Of a DNA stretch of 64,000 bases, positions 11,269-24,495 are shown piece by piece. Numbering within the stretch: the stretch's first letter is position 1; every line of letters starts with the position of its first letter. Under the pieces are notes generated by a model. It saw only the letters and a list, made by a program, of their open reading frames with translations, was not told the origin of the DNA and ran no database searches. Both the position numbers and the translations under genes were made by a program. The stretch lies in the NCBI GenBank assembly GCA_973895155.1, contig OZ316892.1, forward strand, positions 20,770,001-20,834,000, written 5' to 3'. The DNA is from Marsupella aquatica. Its lineage: Eukaryota > Marchantiophyta.

Positions 11269-14200
11269 TCACGGAGATTGCTCAATGTCTACCTCTGAGC
11301 CAGAGTCTACTTTTTTATATGTGAACCACCTTGCGCACATAAGATAGACTAACACGTTCAAAACACTCAATATACTTAGAAGCCAAAAGAAATAATCTAG
11401 ATGACCCCTATTTAGGTTATCAGGGATCCAACCTAATCTCCCATGACTCGTGGTGATGTTACCAACGATAGTTACCAACAATGAGCTCAGATAGTTCCCG
11501 AGAGCAACAGTGGTCAAGGACAAAGCACTACCTAAGCTGCGCATACTATCTGGTGACTGATCATAGAAAAACTCTAATTGACCTATGAAGAAGAAAACTT
11601 CTGCAGCGCCAATAAAAAAGTACTGGGGAATTTGCCAAAACACACTAAGCGGAACTTGTGCATTGGCATCATTTAATAGCCCATTCTGCTTAGCAGCCTC
11701 AAGGCGTTCCATTTCCACAATTGCTGCAGCAACCATAGCAAGTATAGAAACAACCAACCCAATACCCATACGTTGCAGGTGAGTAAATCCTCGCACATTG
11801 CCACTAAACTGTCTAACGAATGGAACTAGGAGCCTATCATAGATTGGTACCCATATCAATACAGCAATAGTATCAAAGATTGACATTGTTGCTGCTCCAA
11901 TTGTGAAATGTGGGCCCATCCTTCTGTTCATAACTCCTCCTTGCTCCACAAACAAAGTAGACATCTGTGCATATACCGTAGAAAAGACTATGCTAGTTAT
12001 CCAGATTGGCAATAGTCTTACGAGAAGCTTGACTTCTTCCACCTGTGTGACAGTAGCCAATCGCCAAGGGCTTTGACGTGGTAAATCAGAACCTGTGGGA
12101 ACAGCAGCTTTATCTAAACATCTGTACACACAACCAATAAAATAACAAATGGTTAAATCTTACATAATTATTAACCTGTCAATAGCAAAACCAGAATTGG
12201 ATATTTAGATGATAATATTGTCACCGTCTAAACCCTTTGTTTAAGATTTTCAAATTTTACAAATATGATACTACTAAGAAGAATAAAGTTTTACCTCAAT
12301 CCTTGAGTGTGTCGAAGTTTTCTGTTTGCATGAGGAACCAATTCTCGAGAATCAATTTCATGTAAGGAAGAACTCTCAGCTGGAACTCTGACTCTGAAAT
12401 TCCTGATTGCAGCCACAGTTACTTGGGAAATCCTTGTTAATGGACTTCCACTAGGTTTTTGGTGTCTATATATACTTGTTCCAAAGAAAAAGAAGCAAAT
12501 GGCAAGTCCCATTGCTATGGCAGGTATACCAAAACCCCAACCCCAACTAACATTATTCTGAACATACACCAACACACTAGCAGAAATCAGTGCTCCAACG
12601 TTGATGGAAAAGTAAAACCAGTTGAAAAACGATGATTTCTTCTTGGCTTCCTTCTCATCATTCTCATCAAACTGATCAGCTCCAAATGAAGAGACACAAG
12701 GTTTGATTCCTCCTGTTCCAAGCGCCACAAGATAAAGAGCTAGGTAGAAGACGCCAATTTGAGCACCCTCCGGCTTTGGACAAAATCCATCTGAAGAACA
12801 GGGTGATGGCCTGAGCTGATGCAAAGCAGCTGATAGTGCCAACAAAAGCATGCCCTGGAGCCACCATATGCATATTAGTTATTAATCATGTGTGAAACAA
12901 TATTATGCCAAAAATACATGCACTTCCACGACTTCAAATTCCTTGTTCTGGTAAACCTCGGAAACCAACCTTAGTGGCACAAAAAAGGCACCTTGAATGA
13001 GAGAGCTCTGTCAACAAGGGGGAAGAAACCAGCTTTGGTCCTTCGACTGGGGAATGATATGGATACATACTCAAAACACTCATACTCTCTTACCGTGTTC
13101 TCTCCAAAGCTACACTAATTGGGCCGGTCGGAACTTCTTGAAAGGCAAATGCATAAATTGAATCCGTCCATATATCTACCTTTCCTTCGACTGGAGGTAT
13201 GCATACTGGACACTCAATCATATTCTCTGGGAATGTTCTCTCCAGAGATATGCAAACTTCATGAATTAAATCCGTCCGTCTACCTCTCGTAAAGGACCTC
13301 TCAGTTTTGCCTAACACACGGCCAGAGCAACCATCGGGCTTGTTTTCAGTCTACTTCTCAAAGCAGGGATCTTAATTACGGACATCAGAGGACTAAAGCA
13401 GTAAGACAAGCAATCGCTTGACCTACCTCCCTTGAGTAAGCGGTTCTGCCCGTCTGCTGGGGTTTCGTGTTTCCTCTCGCTCGTGGAATAAAATGTTTCG
13501 AACGGCGGGCGTCTTCGATTAAAATGAAAAAGTTCCGGGGAGGAAGAGAGATATCAATTTGGGCAAAACACATGATTGACAATAGGGCTTGTTTTGAAGA
13601 GGCTACTTCTTCGGGCGTTAATGGCGCAGTAAGACGAGAGGACTCAAGAAGTTGCTAAATGCTACAGTTCTTTAATAAACGACCCGCGGAGTTCGGCAAC
13701 AAAATCTACTTAGAGTTTTGAAGAGTTTCTTCGTTGAAAAATGGAAAGAACCTTCCGGCCGAGGAGTACTTAAGAGAGCTTTGGGCAAAATACTGGAGCA
13801 CAACCTGTCTTGAACAGTCTCCTTCTTCGGGCATGGATCTTAATGACGTAGATGAGGACTCAAGAAGTTTCAATAAAACATTGCCCGGAGTCCAGTAAAT
13901 TTAATCTACTTAAGAGTTTTGAAGGGACACGACAAACTTACAACGCAGTAGGTGACGGAAAAGATGGCAATGGTCCAGTATCTGCCCAAGAAAGCATCTG
14001 CGACAAAGCCGCCAATGAGTGGAGTGATGTAACAAGTCCCCGACCAATTATTAACATTTGTGGCAGCCGTTGAGTTGGACTGATGCAGAACGCTGGTCAA
14101 GTAGACGACCAAGTTAGTGCCAATTCCGTAGTATGCGAGCCGTTCACAGCATTCATTCCCTGTAGAAACACGGACACAATGAGCTAGCGGAGAGAGTAAT

Positions 14201-14458
14201 TATGTAAGGACTCGGACAAAGCCCGTGACATGGGAATCGGAAAGGATGTTCATCTTAAAGTTAGAGAAGAGAAACAGTGTGCGGGGAATCAAAATAAGTA
14301 CCTAAAATGAACGGACAGGCCCTCCAACCGCCACTTTGAGATCGAATTGAACGCTCTCCTTTTAAATTCACCGATCCATCGAGGGTATAAATATTTTCTT
14401 CACCCTCACCCTGCTGCTTCTCAGAACGCCGGCGCAGGCCAGTCTTCCCTCCATTCAT
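11269..14458 (-). CDS. NRT1/PTR family (NPF) proton-coupled transporter, four exons
   Basis: Exons on the minus strand: 14302-14458, 13942-14159, 12295-12854, 11269-12121. All introns are GT/AG. The spliced length is 1788 nt (595 codons plus stop), within the family range. The start is ATG 14458. The proton-coupling ExxER motif (ECCER) is at residues 55-59, split from exon 1 by the first intron. Exon 2 holds the TM1-TM3 region, and exon 3 the PTR2 signature ([17 protein letters not shown], then [13 protein letters not shown]) and start of the central loop. Exon 4 carries the conserved CLDKAA and the second six-helix bundle. Such proteins move di/tripeptides, nitrate or hormones into the cell with protons at the plasma membrane or tonoplast. 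The sequence reads like the NPF8/peptide-transporter branch, but substrate cannot be told from sequence. No broken codons or damaged splice sites were found. Confidence 0.93.
12855..13941 (-). other. Intron 2 of the NPF gene, repeat-bearing
   Basis: A 1087-bp intron, longer than the other two. It holds two internal duplications: CTTCGGGC...GACTCAAGAAGTT near 13610-13655 and 13829-13870, and an AAATCCGTCC(A/G)T-type block near 13160 and 13270. No coding sequence for the transporter lies within it. Confidence 0.7.
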
Positions 14459-16199
14459 GATCAAAAACGACGCAGCTCCCGCAAACTTTCTCTAAACAAA
14501 GACACAACCCAATGCTCTTGGAAAGCATACCCGAAAGCAAAGGGCCCAGAAACTTTCGGAAAGCAAAGGAGTGTGCGAAGGAGTAGGAAGAGACTCGAAG
14601 GTAGGCGGTGAGGCAGGATGAAATGAAGGATGATGATTGGCCAATGACGCCCCCCGGCAGAGGCAAACTGTACCTAGACGTACAAATGAATCTTATTGTA
14701 ATAAGTGCTTACAAATAGAGAGGCTCCTTATCCCTCAAGCGCCACATGCCCGAGTGTCTGTAGAGGTTGCTCCGAGCCTCCAACTCAGGATCGCCCTGTT
14801 ATTCTCTCAAGAGCTCCCCTGAAGTAAGGCTCCACATGCCCCACTCTGTACAGAGGTTGCTCTGGGCCTCCGAGATCGCCTCCTTAGTTCCTCCAGGGCG
14901 TTCCTGAAGTAAGGCGCCACGTACATGCCCGAGTGTCTAGAGGTTGGTCCGGGCTTCCTTGGAATGCTGACCACCATAGCTTTCGTTTCTTGTGGACAGC
15001 TTAATTTGGCTAACTTATTGAATTCACGCTCCGGAGAATCTGAACAGAGCTCCGTAGGTGGCCAGAGAGATCTGGAATAATTGCTTTCAGTCGCGGCGTC
15101 ACCGGATTGGTTAATTCTGACCACCACGACTCGGATGTGACGGAGGTGCAGGGAGGAATCAGTCTCGTTGTCAATGTTTTGGGTTGGTACGGAGTGAAGT
15201 AAAAGCTCAGACGAGGTCTGAGGGATTTGCAGTACATAGCAAGTGACTGAAACTTTTGTGCAGAGGGGCAAAGTTTGGGAAGATTGTTAGAGAAAAAGTA
15301 CGTAGGAGTGTGACGGACTGAATGAATGCAACGGTGACTCTGACTGAATGTGTGCGGTGCACCACCATAGTGAGGAGTTGTTTAGGAATTTTGCAACAAT
15401 CGTTATTATTATTATTCAACTTTTGACGATGTGCCGTCCGCAGTAAGTTCTTGAAGTGCTTGTGCGGTGTCTGTACCGTAATAATAACCCGTGCGTTACA
15501 TTATTTAGTTCAACGGTCAAGGGGTGTCGTGACGGAGCTTGTCGTAATCTGCGTGATGGAATTCGGAAACGAGATGATCGAGGTCACTGGTATTGGTAGT
15601 GGCCCGCATTGAGTGCATCACGAACTATACCATGCATGGACAGCAGTTTCACACGCTCGAGCTCTTGAGACCTTGCCTACCAGCTGCGAACTTCAATAAA
15701 TTACGCCCCAAGGCCCAAGAGTCAGGGTCTACACGTTTCATTGTCGATAATAGGCGCTAAAGGCTAGGCACCATGTGGCTGGGAGAGTGGGATTTCCCAA
15801 ATTCCACCTCCCCAAAAATCTTTCGCCACTTCTGCCTAAAAAATTAGCTATTATTTTTCTGTCTCGTTAGTCAGTGTGCCACTTAATTTCAGGCCCCATT
15901 AGCCAGAATCTAATGGTCAGCCTTAAATCTAGGGAGATCGGACTGTAGTAAAATAATTTAATAATAAATCTTTTGATCATCTTCTCCTTCACACACTCTA
16001 CATTCACCAACTCGATCCACATTCACCACTGACTCTGGCCAAAAAGTAAATCCTTAAAAAATAGCTGGGAGTCACCACTGCAAATGTGTTTGAGACTGTT
16101 TGTTATAGCAGCCTTAGCAGTTAACCTTTCCAATGACCGAGGGGTGCAGTTTTTCCAAGAAGTGAGGGGTGTATAGAATATTTTAGCCTGTCAGTACTA
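14459..16199. other. Upstream region of the NPF gene
   Basis: Presumed promoter and 5' UTR for the minus-strand transporter. No convincing TATA box was identified. Three imperfect copies of an approximately 85-bp block (CGCCACATGCCCGAGTGTCT...GAGGTTG(C/G)TC(C/T)G) lie at about 14730, 14826 and 14918. Open frames around 14807-15271 on the minus strand are unsupported. Confidence 0.5.
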
Positions 16200-16310
16200 A
16201 TCACACATCAATGTAAGGTGTGCACTCATTCATTTAAGGAATATAATGAGGTCTATCATGGTATGAAGTGATTTCATAGTTACACCCCCTAGATGTCATG
16301 TCAATGTCAA
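16200..16310. repeat. Dispersed repeat related to 60.9-61.8 kb
   Basis: AAGGTGTGCACTCATTCATTT...ATCATGGTATGAAGTG...GATGTCATGTCAA matches, with divergence, blocks at about 60990-61080, 61110-61200 and 61715-61815. Likely copies of one AT-rich non-coding repeat family. Confidence 0.45.
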
Positions 16311-18827
16311 GTTTTGATGCAGAGTCCCTACTAAAATATGGGTCAGAGTTATATATTGCACAGCAAAATATAACATTTGGGGTGTAGTACATCACTCCAC
16401 ACCATGATCAAACTCACCAACAAGAAGCCTTAAAGGATGAGTAACAAGCCTTAGGAACTCTTGCCAAATAATCAGAAAAGCAGTGAAAAACAAAGAAAAA
16501 GTGCCAAAATTGAATGAACAAAATATGACATAAACTGACTATGTTTTCACAGCCTCAAAAATCACCAAAATGAACTGAAGTTACATTCCACCAATAAATG
16601 ACCTCAAAATATGACCTTAAATCACACAGAACTCCCTGCCCCCGGTCCATGGACCTAATGCTTAATCTGGACAATAAACCTTAAGACTAGCTTTTGCTCA
16701 CTATTATAATTATGGTAAGATGGTAAGACTAGCCCGATATCCATGCATTGCACACAAGATGTTGAGGCAAGGCAAACAAATTGAGTCAAGTTTAGATGTC
16801 AAGGCAGGATGTTGGGGTGAGACAAAGATGTTGGTTGCCCAGGGTTACTCGCAGGGTTGAGTTGGGTGGGGGCAAACATTTCAAGGAGGCAAAGATCTAT
16901 ATAGCTGCTGCAAGGCAACGACATGCATGGGAGGCAAGGACGGGGAGGCAAAAAAATGCATGCAAGACAAAGAAATAGAGGCAAGGCAGCATGATAAAGA
17001 GATTATTGAGACATGTCATGTACATTGTTGCTACAGCTATGTGGATGTTGGAGAGTGACCATGATGTTGTTGCAGCTATGTAGTCATTGCGGCCATTTGG
17101 CCATTTGTGAAGTGATGCTAAGTAGGTTACAAAAATGTCATCATATTGGTTGAGTGGTTCTTGCTGCCAAAATATTGTCATTCTGGTTGATGTTGTTGCT
17201 AAAATTAAGGTGATGTTGGCAGGGGAGGATGAACACATGGGAGGGGGAGATCGAGAAGCGCAAGATGGGCATTAGTGGTGGAGTATCATGGCGTCAAGGG
17301 GCAGGTCCATGCCAAGTCTTGAAGTGTTACATGGGACCTTGACTGATAACAGTGTGGAATGGCAAATAAGAGTTATGAAGTAAAACTGGTACAATTTAAA
17401 ACTTTTTGTCACTACTTGAGAGTTTTTGGAAGCATCTGATCACCACTTAACCTATTTTGAATCTCAAAAGGAAGTTTTGGAAAGAAGTGAAGAAGTTGGG
17501 ATTTCAGACTGAAAATTTGCTTCTTGCTAAATCCAAAATAAATCGCTTTTAGCTAAATCCGGAGAAAATCGCTTTTAGTGGGATTTCAGTTTGAGGATTC
17601 TGCACCAACTTTGCCGGATGATTGTGGATCAGCCCCATGTCAATGTGAGGAGCTTTTGGTCTCGTTGGAAAGCTTTTTGCAAGGGCTACATGAAGAATTT
17701 CTTAAATCATGAAAAGCATAAACTTAAAAATGTCCTAAACTGATTCTCCGGGCTATCTTGGCATGTGTTGCTTAAACTGTTTTGCATCTCTTTCTCACCT
17801 CTTGAGCCTTTCCATGAGTTAGATAGAGTAGGATATAGAGGGACATAGTTTAATGTACCTTTAGGAATTAGATTTATAGAGTCTTAGTCTTACCTTATCT
17901 TTTAGGACCTTAAGTTTAGATGAGAAAAGGTTTTTAGGCTTTTAAACCTTTTGGCATCTCTACCTTTTGAGGGAGCCTTACAAGTGGAATCCCAAGACCA
18001 TGATTCATTGTCTTTTCTTCAACATTGATTTTTGACCAAGTGTGGGTCTTTTTCTCATGCCAAATTGGGCTTAGGAGAGAGAATCTAATGGAGAAGACTT
18101 GTACCACACACATCAACTGAATTTCAAACATTTCATGGATCAAACCTAAGTATTCAAGTTTTGATGTTTGAATTAGTTGTAGGAAATAGAATTGAATGGA
18201 TAACTAAGGTGTGCCTTTGAAATCTAGCTGAAATGGGAATTGTACCAACCTTCATGACGTAAAACCGATCACTACTAAGTTTATAAGTTAGAAGGAAGAG
18301 AAAACCTTTCAATCTATCGAGAAGAAGCCGAACCTAAGGAAGTTCATTTCAGCATTTGTGACATAATAATCGTTTCAGGATTATATAAGGAGAAACAACA
18401 AGGAAATCGCTTGAAGATTTTGAACACCACAAAACCTTAGTAAATCGCTTTGTTTATTCTTTACGGGACCGAATCTTGGTATTTAAGGATAAAAGTACAT
18501 ACATTTGTATCGTTCCACTTACCACAAACAGTCATGTTTTGAGGTCTCGGGCATGAGCACCATGTTGACCTAATCATAACGGGCTAAAGCACGTTGGCTA
18601 TATATGGATGTCTAACTAGGAAGTTATGGGCCTATTTAAGTAACAAGTTGGCTTTGTGTCTAATCGATACCGACGCAAGAAACCTGAATGCACGGGATCC
18701 GGTGGTGCGGATCCACAAGCCACGCCATAGGCCCAAGGTAACTACGTGGAGAGGCAAAGCACAACTGGGAGACCAACCCCAGGTGGTGGTTACACAATAG
18801 GAAATCATTAAGAAACCCAAAGTCATA
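16311..18827. other. Spacer with purine-rich and dispersed repeat sequence
   Basis: 16750-17030 is a G/A-rich tract with many GAGGCAAG and GATGTTG repeats, similar in style to the interior of the inverted-repeat element at 61323-61726. The segment around 18567-18655 (ACGGGCTAAAGCAC...CTAACTAGGAAGTTA) has a diverged copy at 21643-21725. No gene recognised. Confidence 0.45.
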
Positions 18828-19316
18828 ATTATGCAAGTCGATTGCTTGATTGTTTGACTGGCAGCGGCCTATTCATTTTTGCTTGTCCAAGAAGAAGCTA
18901 CAATAAAGGCTTAGGGCTAGGTTCATGGGCCAGGGCAGGGAGTAAGACCAGTCCCTCTCCCTTGGGCCCAAGTATGCTATATGCCAAGGTATATACAAGA
19001 TTCTAAATTAATATATGAGTTTTGACTTAGGAGCCAATGAGAATGCCCTGTATTGTTACTATACAGGATACATACCCATGGAGTTTAATTAAGAGGGAGT
19101 ATGAGGGAAAATCATAATCCCTACTACACTATTTGTACACCACTGCGGGTACCCCTGAGTACCTAGAAAGCTGCAAATGAATGTATTTGCTTAAACATTT
19201 TGACACATATCTGTACTCCTCACTCCCAACACCAGGGATCTTGACCCTTAGTGGCCAGGGACCTAACCCTTAATGTGACTCATAACTGAGTGAGCCAGCC
19301 ACTGGGCGGTCATTTT
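18828..19316. repeat. Third, interrupted copy of the receptor-kinase 5' flank
   Basis: GCTTGATTGTTTGACT...GCTTGTCCA(A/C)G..GAAGCTACAAT(A/G)AAGGCTTAG matches 35860-35940. After about 350 bp of foreign sequence the match resumes with ACTCAT(A)A..GAG...CACTGGGCGGTCATTTT, as at 35940-35972. The LINE tail begins straight after. Confidence 0.55.
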
Positions 19317-19317
19317 A

Positions 19318-19972
19318 TTTTTGTTTGCCTCGAAACAACCAAATGAATTTCATTCATAATTAAAGCCAACATACAAAAAGGGGGCCCAAAAAGGGGACAC
19401 CAACCCACAGGACCAAGGTCGATATGTTGAGACCGGGGAGACCGGCACCAGGGAAGAGACTAAGCCTCTAAAGAAGGCAACTAAACAAGTAATTTAAAAA
19501 CTACAGTGGGAGCAGCACACTCCTAAAGACCGGCCAGTGAACAGGTTTGTGGGACATTTCCAGATGGGCTTTCCCGAAGGTGTGCTTTCCAGCACGAATC
19601 CTGGTGTTGTGTCGGGCCCAATTGCGGCATAGGTAAATTCCAAGGCCAGGATTTCCGGATAACCCCAGTGGATTTGGGTGAGTGAACTCAAAGAAATGTG
19701 TATTCTGATCTTTCCAGAGATTCCAAAAAACAATATCCTTGAGAGTATGCCACAATTTTGCAGGTATGTGCCACTCCTCAGGTATTGAGGCCCCTACAAA
19801 GATGTGAGCGAGTTGTAGCTGGATGTGGTTGCCCCGGGAGAATGCACATAACAGAAAACTGTGATGAACCCATCATTCTCCAGATGAATTGTGAACTAGT
19901 ACAACCCCAGATGCAATGGACTATATCTTCTTGCTGATTTTGCTCACAGCTAGTGCACCCCCTGGGTCCTCA
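19318..19972 (-). mobile_element. LINE 3' fragment (zinc-knuckle zf-RVT domain to tail)
   Basis: Read on the minus strand from 19972, the frame gives a CX2C start, then EDIVHCIWGC and FIWRMMG. This is the cysteine-histidine domain at the C-terminus of plant L1-type ORF2 proteins. After a short break it continues EEWHIPAKLWHTLKDIVFWNLWKDQN, the usual last conserved block. A T-rich stretch at 19310-19326 (minus-strand A-rich tail) marks the 3' end. 5'-truncated and frameshifted, so inactive. Confidence 0.75.
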
Positions 19973-22900
19973 CTCCATGTAAAAGAAGTGGACCCCCGTG
20001 CGATCGGGCCCTTTTCATGTTTACCCCTTGTTATTTCCATTTGACCGTTAAAAGTCCTCTTATTACTGATAATAATTATAATTATTAGTTCAAAATGAAT
20101 AAAAACCATCATTCGAGCGTTTGCACGTCCTCCATGTATTAGTTAAGACTGAGGGCCCAGGGAGTGCACCCGGTGGTAGGGTAGGTGGGTGGGGACCTTT
20201 AGAAGTTGCCAAAGAAAGCAATTCTCATTGGCTGCCTGGAACTATAACCAGACATCGGCCCACATCGAGCTGTGATTGGAATTCCACTGCAGCCTAGTTG
20301 CCCACTTATTCACTACCTTGTGAAAGGTACTTGGAAGTGGCCCCCCTTGGGAATCACTTAGGCTAAAAAGACTAATACCCTTTGAACACTTACATGTTAC
20401 ATACCCCTTATAAGTTTTCATATGGTGAGTTTAAAAGACACTTGAAAAATATATAATAAAGAATTTTCCATATATTAAAAAAACCCTTGAGTAATTTATA
20501 AGTACTTTTGAGACTCATTAAAAATCTTGTTTCTTTGTAAAATACTGCAAGCTTGTAAAGTACTAAGGCATGATCAAATGCAAACTAATGTATAGTGTTT
20601 GCACTTGTGATTCGCGGAACTCGACTACCTTAACACTTAGCTCCGGCGTCGTTGACTTTGACGCCAAGCTCCCTTATGGTCCAAGCCCGGAACAGCCATC
20701 CGGGGAGGACTTAACATGAGGATACTTGTGGGCAATGGGGCATGGCACTGGCAAAGGCAAGACACCCCTGGGCCCCCACTCCTTTCTAATATAGGGAGGA
20801 TGTGAGAACCATTCAAGGGTCATTTTTATCCCTTCGGCGGTAATTTTTATAATTCGCTTACAATTTCGCAACCTCCGCATATATACCAAAACCACTTCGT
20901 AATTTCGGAAGATCCCTTGAAATGACATCCTTCTTACTTTTGCAAAAGGGTAAATCAATAGGTAGCAACACGCAACATCATATTGTTGGTACACATGTCA
21001 AATTATAATTGGGACACGTGTATTATCCTTACAGTATCCATATCTCCTTCATAGATTAAAATGTTAATATTGGCAGCTATGCTAAGCCAGAAAAGTTTTG
21101 AAGGGAGGATTGGGGGCGATCCCGGGGGCGATGGGTGATGGACTGGGTGTGTGGAGTGAAATTGTAATATATGAAGGATAATTATTATTGTCCAAAACTC
21201 CCTTTTGTAATACATTGAAGATACTTTAATAAGAGGAAATTTTTGGTTTTATAAAAAACAAGGATAATCTCTATAGGAGAAAAATTAATAAGAAGGGGTA
21301 CCTGTGTAGGGGAGGCTCACAGGTATGATTGTATCATATACAAAGAGTGAGGGCCCAGGGCAAGACACTAAGCTGGTGACATACACTAAGGACTTAGACT
21401 AGCTGAGGGCTGGTCGAGTCAAGGAGGAAAGGGCCGGGCTCAAGGTCGACCATCTGGACCCCCAGACGGACTTTGAGTTTTGAGGGCTTGAGTGAGAGCT
21501 CCTCTTGGGCCCAAGGCCAATCATGGAGTTTACTCAAAGGACAACGAATGCTTGGGGCACGAGTTACGGCCCAATCCGGGTTTGGCCAATTGGGGGTTTT
21601 GGGCAACGATGGGATCTGAAGGCCTAGGCACGAGTATTGGGTTGGCCCAATCACAACGGGCTAAGGCACTCCGCCTACGAACACCTAACTAGAAAGTTAC
21701 GGGCATTACCAGTTGGTGGCACGCCCTCGGGGGTTTCACTATATGAGAACCTTCCCAATCACCTATGACGTTTTTGGGCCTTGGACCCCTAAAATGTAAG
21801 AAAAACTTTGTAGGGGTTAAATTTTTAACCCCTACAAAGTTGGAATATTCCAAAAATTAGAATAGAAAGACCATAATGTTCTTATAAGTCTCAAAATTGA
21901 ATTTAAAAGACACTATTGTTCTTCTACAAAAATTCTCAAGTCTTCCCTTAGAACCAGGAAAATGACCGTATCCTTCGTCGCACGTGATATGCCATTTTTA
22001 TGGAAGTGAAACCCCTGAGAGCGCGCCCAAGCATGCGGGTTAGGGTCCAGGTTGGGGACCAATTTGGAGAGAAAAGTTGGTCCGGGGGTGGCAGGTCTTC
22101 AAAAGCATATATATGAGGGGAGTGCAGTCTCCCTAGGGACTAAGGGCAAACCAAAGTCGTGAGCCGCGACCGTCGTAGCACTAAGGGAAAACACCAAACG
22201 GAAACGACAATAACTTTACGTTGTTTGAGGTAGTTGTGGGTGCGTTGGAAAGCTCTCGAGGAAGGCTAAATCCTCTTGAGCTCAGCTGGGTCTAGGGATG
22301 CCATAGGTTCTTGGGGTTTGCGGGGGCTATCTCGCCCGTTTGCCAAATCCTGCCAAAACAACAGCCTAGCCTCGTTCAATCTTTCAAGGGAGCTTGCGTT
22401 GGGGGGGCAAGACCAAGTAGGCATGGAGGTTGAGTTCCAAGGGCACTTGGCCCCTAGATCATCAATGGGGCGAGAACCGGGAGTTGGTTGCTAGAGTCAG
22501 GGTCATTCTGGTTCTAACGTGTTGGGACAAGCTTGGGACAAGCTTTAAGAGAAGCTAAGCTATTTGGGCCATGAGCATGTCCTTGGGGTAGGACAGTCAG
22601 TTGGTGATGGATAGGTACGTCAACCTTGGAGGAAACCAAGCTGCACCCAAGGAAGGAACTATTCTGGACAAACAATAGGTGTCGGTTCTGGTTCCGGCTT
22701 ATGACATCGGGAGGACCTATCACTGACCTACTTACCAATGTCTGTTGGGCTTGAGTTAGGACGCCTGACTTGGGAAATCTAGATCTTGAGGGGTTACTTA
22801 CCGAGACGCTTGGTTGCTTGTGCAAACAGTGAGGACCGTTGAGTAGTAGTCGTGTTGAAGAGCAAGTGCGGCTTCGTATAGGAGGGGCCACAGGCAGTGC

Positions 22901-24105
22901 AAGGGGCACCAGGTTGCTTGCTCAAAGTATTCCGTGAAGGTGTTTGGGCACGAGGGGCACTTAGGCGTGGGTGTTGGGATTGGTGAGAGCGTTGGGTGGC
23001 TAGGTCCACCACTTTGTGGCTATGGAGTATCCATTTGATGTACCCCATAACTTGACAATGGATGTTGCCTTTGTGTCCTCCTAGTAATCTGGCCCCCATC
23101 CCATGCTCAGTCTTGACTATGGCTGAGTGAGGGTTTACTTGAATCATAACCCCTCCCCAATATAAAACCCCCATCCTTCCCATCCAAACCTCATAGTTTA
23201 CTCTAGAGGTTACAATTGTAAAAAAATTTAAAGTTTTCATATATTTATAATACTTAAGAGAATGGCACATGGCCCAATGAGTGCATGACATGTGGCACAT
23301 AAGTGTGCAATAATACCCTTGCATAAAATAAGAAATAACAACGTACCCACACTAGATACTATAAACCCTTTGTCCTATTATAAGCAAAAACTCATCCTTG
23401 TATTATGGCCTTCATCCATAGTATGTGTTTGTAATTATTAGTTGAACTCGATTTAATATACCCTTCATTTTTTTGATGACTGAGTGATTCCCCAAGGAGT
23501 GGCATCTGAATTTCACTCAGATGGGCAGTATTGGTTTCCAGAAATGGACGGCCATCCTTCCATTTGTACTGTGCAGCAGTGGAGCAAGAATGCCCACAGG
23601 TCTGACTCCCAACACGTTGTTTGTAATCCGCATCAGTGTGATGCATTCGCACAATAGGGGGTCTCAAATACCGGGTCGCTTTATGTTTTCCCGGACGAAC
23701 TGTTTTTCCCGTAAGTCAGCCTGCGGACAAGTTGTACAGCGGTCCAGATTTAAGATTTTATATTTTCTTTACGTACCGGGGAACGTCAGCCACGGGAATC
23801 AGTGATGCCGCGGGACAGGGGGTTTGGAATTTTGAGAGGCCCTGCACATTGTTTTGAAATGCTCGGTACATATCGCGCCATTTAGGAAAGAAGATACATT
23901 TTGAAAGTGTTTTGAAATCAGCGCAGAGGGGGAAGATTGGAAGAGTGACCCAAAAACATGGAGAACGTCGAGCAGGTCGCGCATTTAGAGGAGCCGATGG
24001 ATCTGCAGGCTCTGGGTTCTGGAATGGATTGCAGGTCGAGTGGTGTAGCTCAACGCGCCTTCATCCCTCCACACGCTGTGCTCCCCGTGTGCGCGAACTT
24101 ACACC
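19973..24105. other. Spacer, no gene recognised
   Basis: Mostly AT-rich to 21400, then more GC-rich. Text such as GTTGGAAAGCTCTCGAGG near 22245 resembles untranslated parts of plant LTR elements, but I found no LTR pair. Open frames at 22514-22909 and 22794-23324 (minus) have no recognised domains. Confidence 0.4.
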
Positions 24106-24109
24106 TTTT

Positions 24110-24452
24110 GGTGCATTGCAAGATTGAGGACTACCAAAGGAGGCAAAAAGTCTCCAGTCCTTTTAATTAATCCAAGGACTGCCAACGGCCAAGATTAGCA
24201 CATCTTAGGTAAAAAAGGCTTCATGACACACTTCCACAAATGTTGGGCACACTTCCAAGAGGTAAGGACTTTCAAAAAGTGTGGACACACTTCCAAAAGA
24301 CTTGGCATGCAAGATCTAACCTTTCAATCTCAACTACTTAATCCTAGCCATCAAGGGATATATGGCACATTCAATGCAAAATGGCAAGGACTTGAATCCT
24401 TTTTGTGGAGAAAAAAGGAGAAAAATGGTAGTCCTCAATCATGCAATGCACC
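24110..24452. mobile_element. MITE with 27-bp terminal inverted repeats
   Basis: Left end 24110-24136 and right end 24426-24452 are reverse complements at 26 of 27 positions (GGTGCATTGCA(A/T)GATTGAGG...). Both ends are flanked by TTTT (24106-24109 and 24453-24456), which may be the target duplication. The interior of about 290 bp has no coding sequence. The right end lies only 43 bp before the ATG of the Myb-like ORF. Superfamily not assigned. Confidence 0.8.
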
Positions 24453-24495
24453 TTTTGCAACACGTCCTTGCCAACCAGTACCTGCACGTCCTGCA

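Noticed and set aside
22514-23324. Two overlapping minus-strand ORFs (131 and 176 codons)
   Set aside because: No recognisable domain, composition like spacer, different frames.
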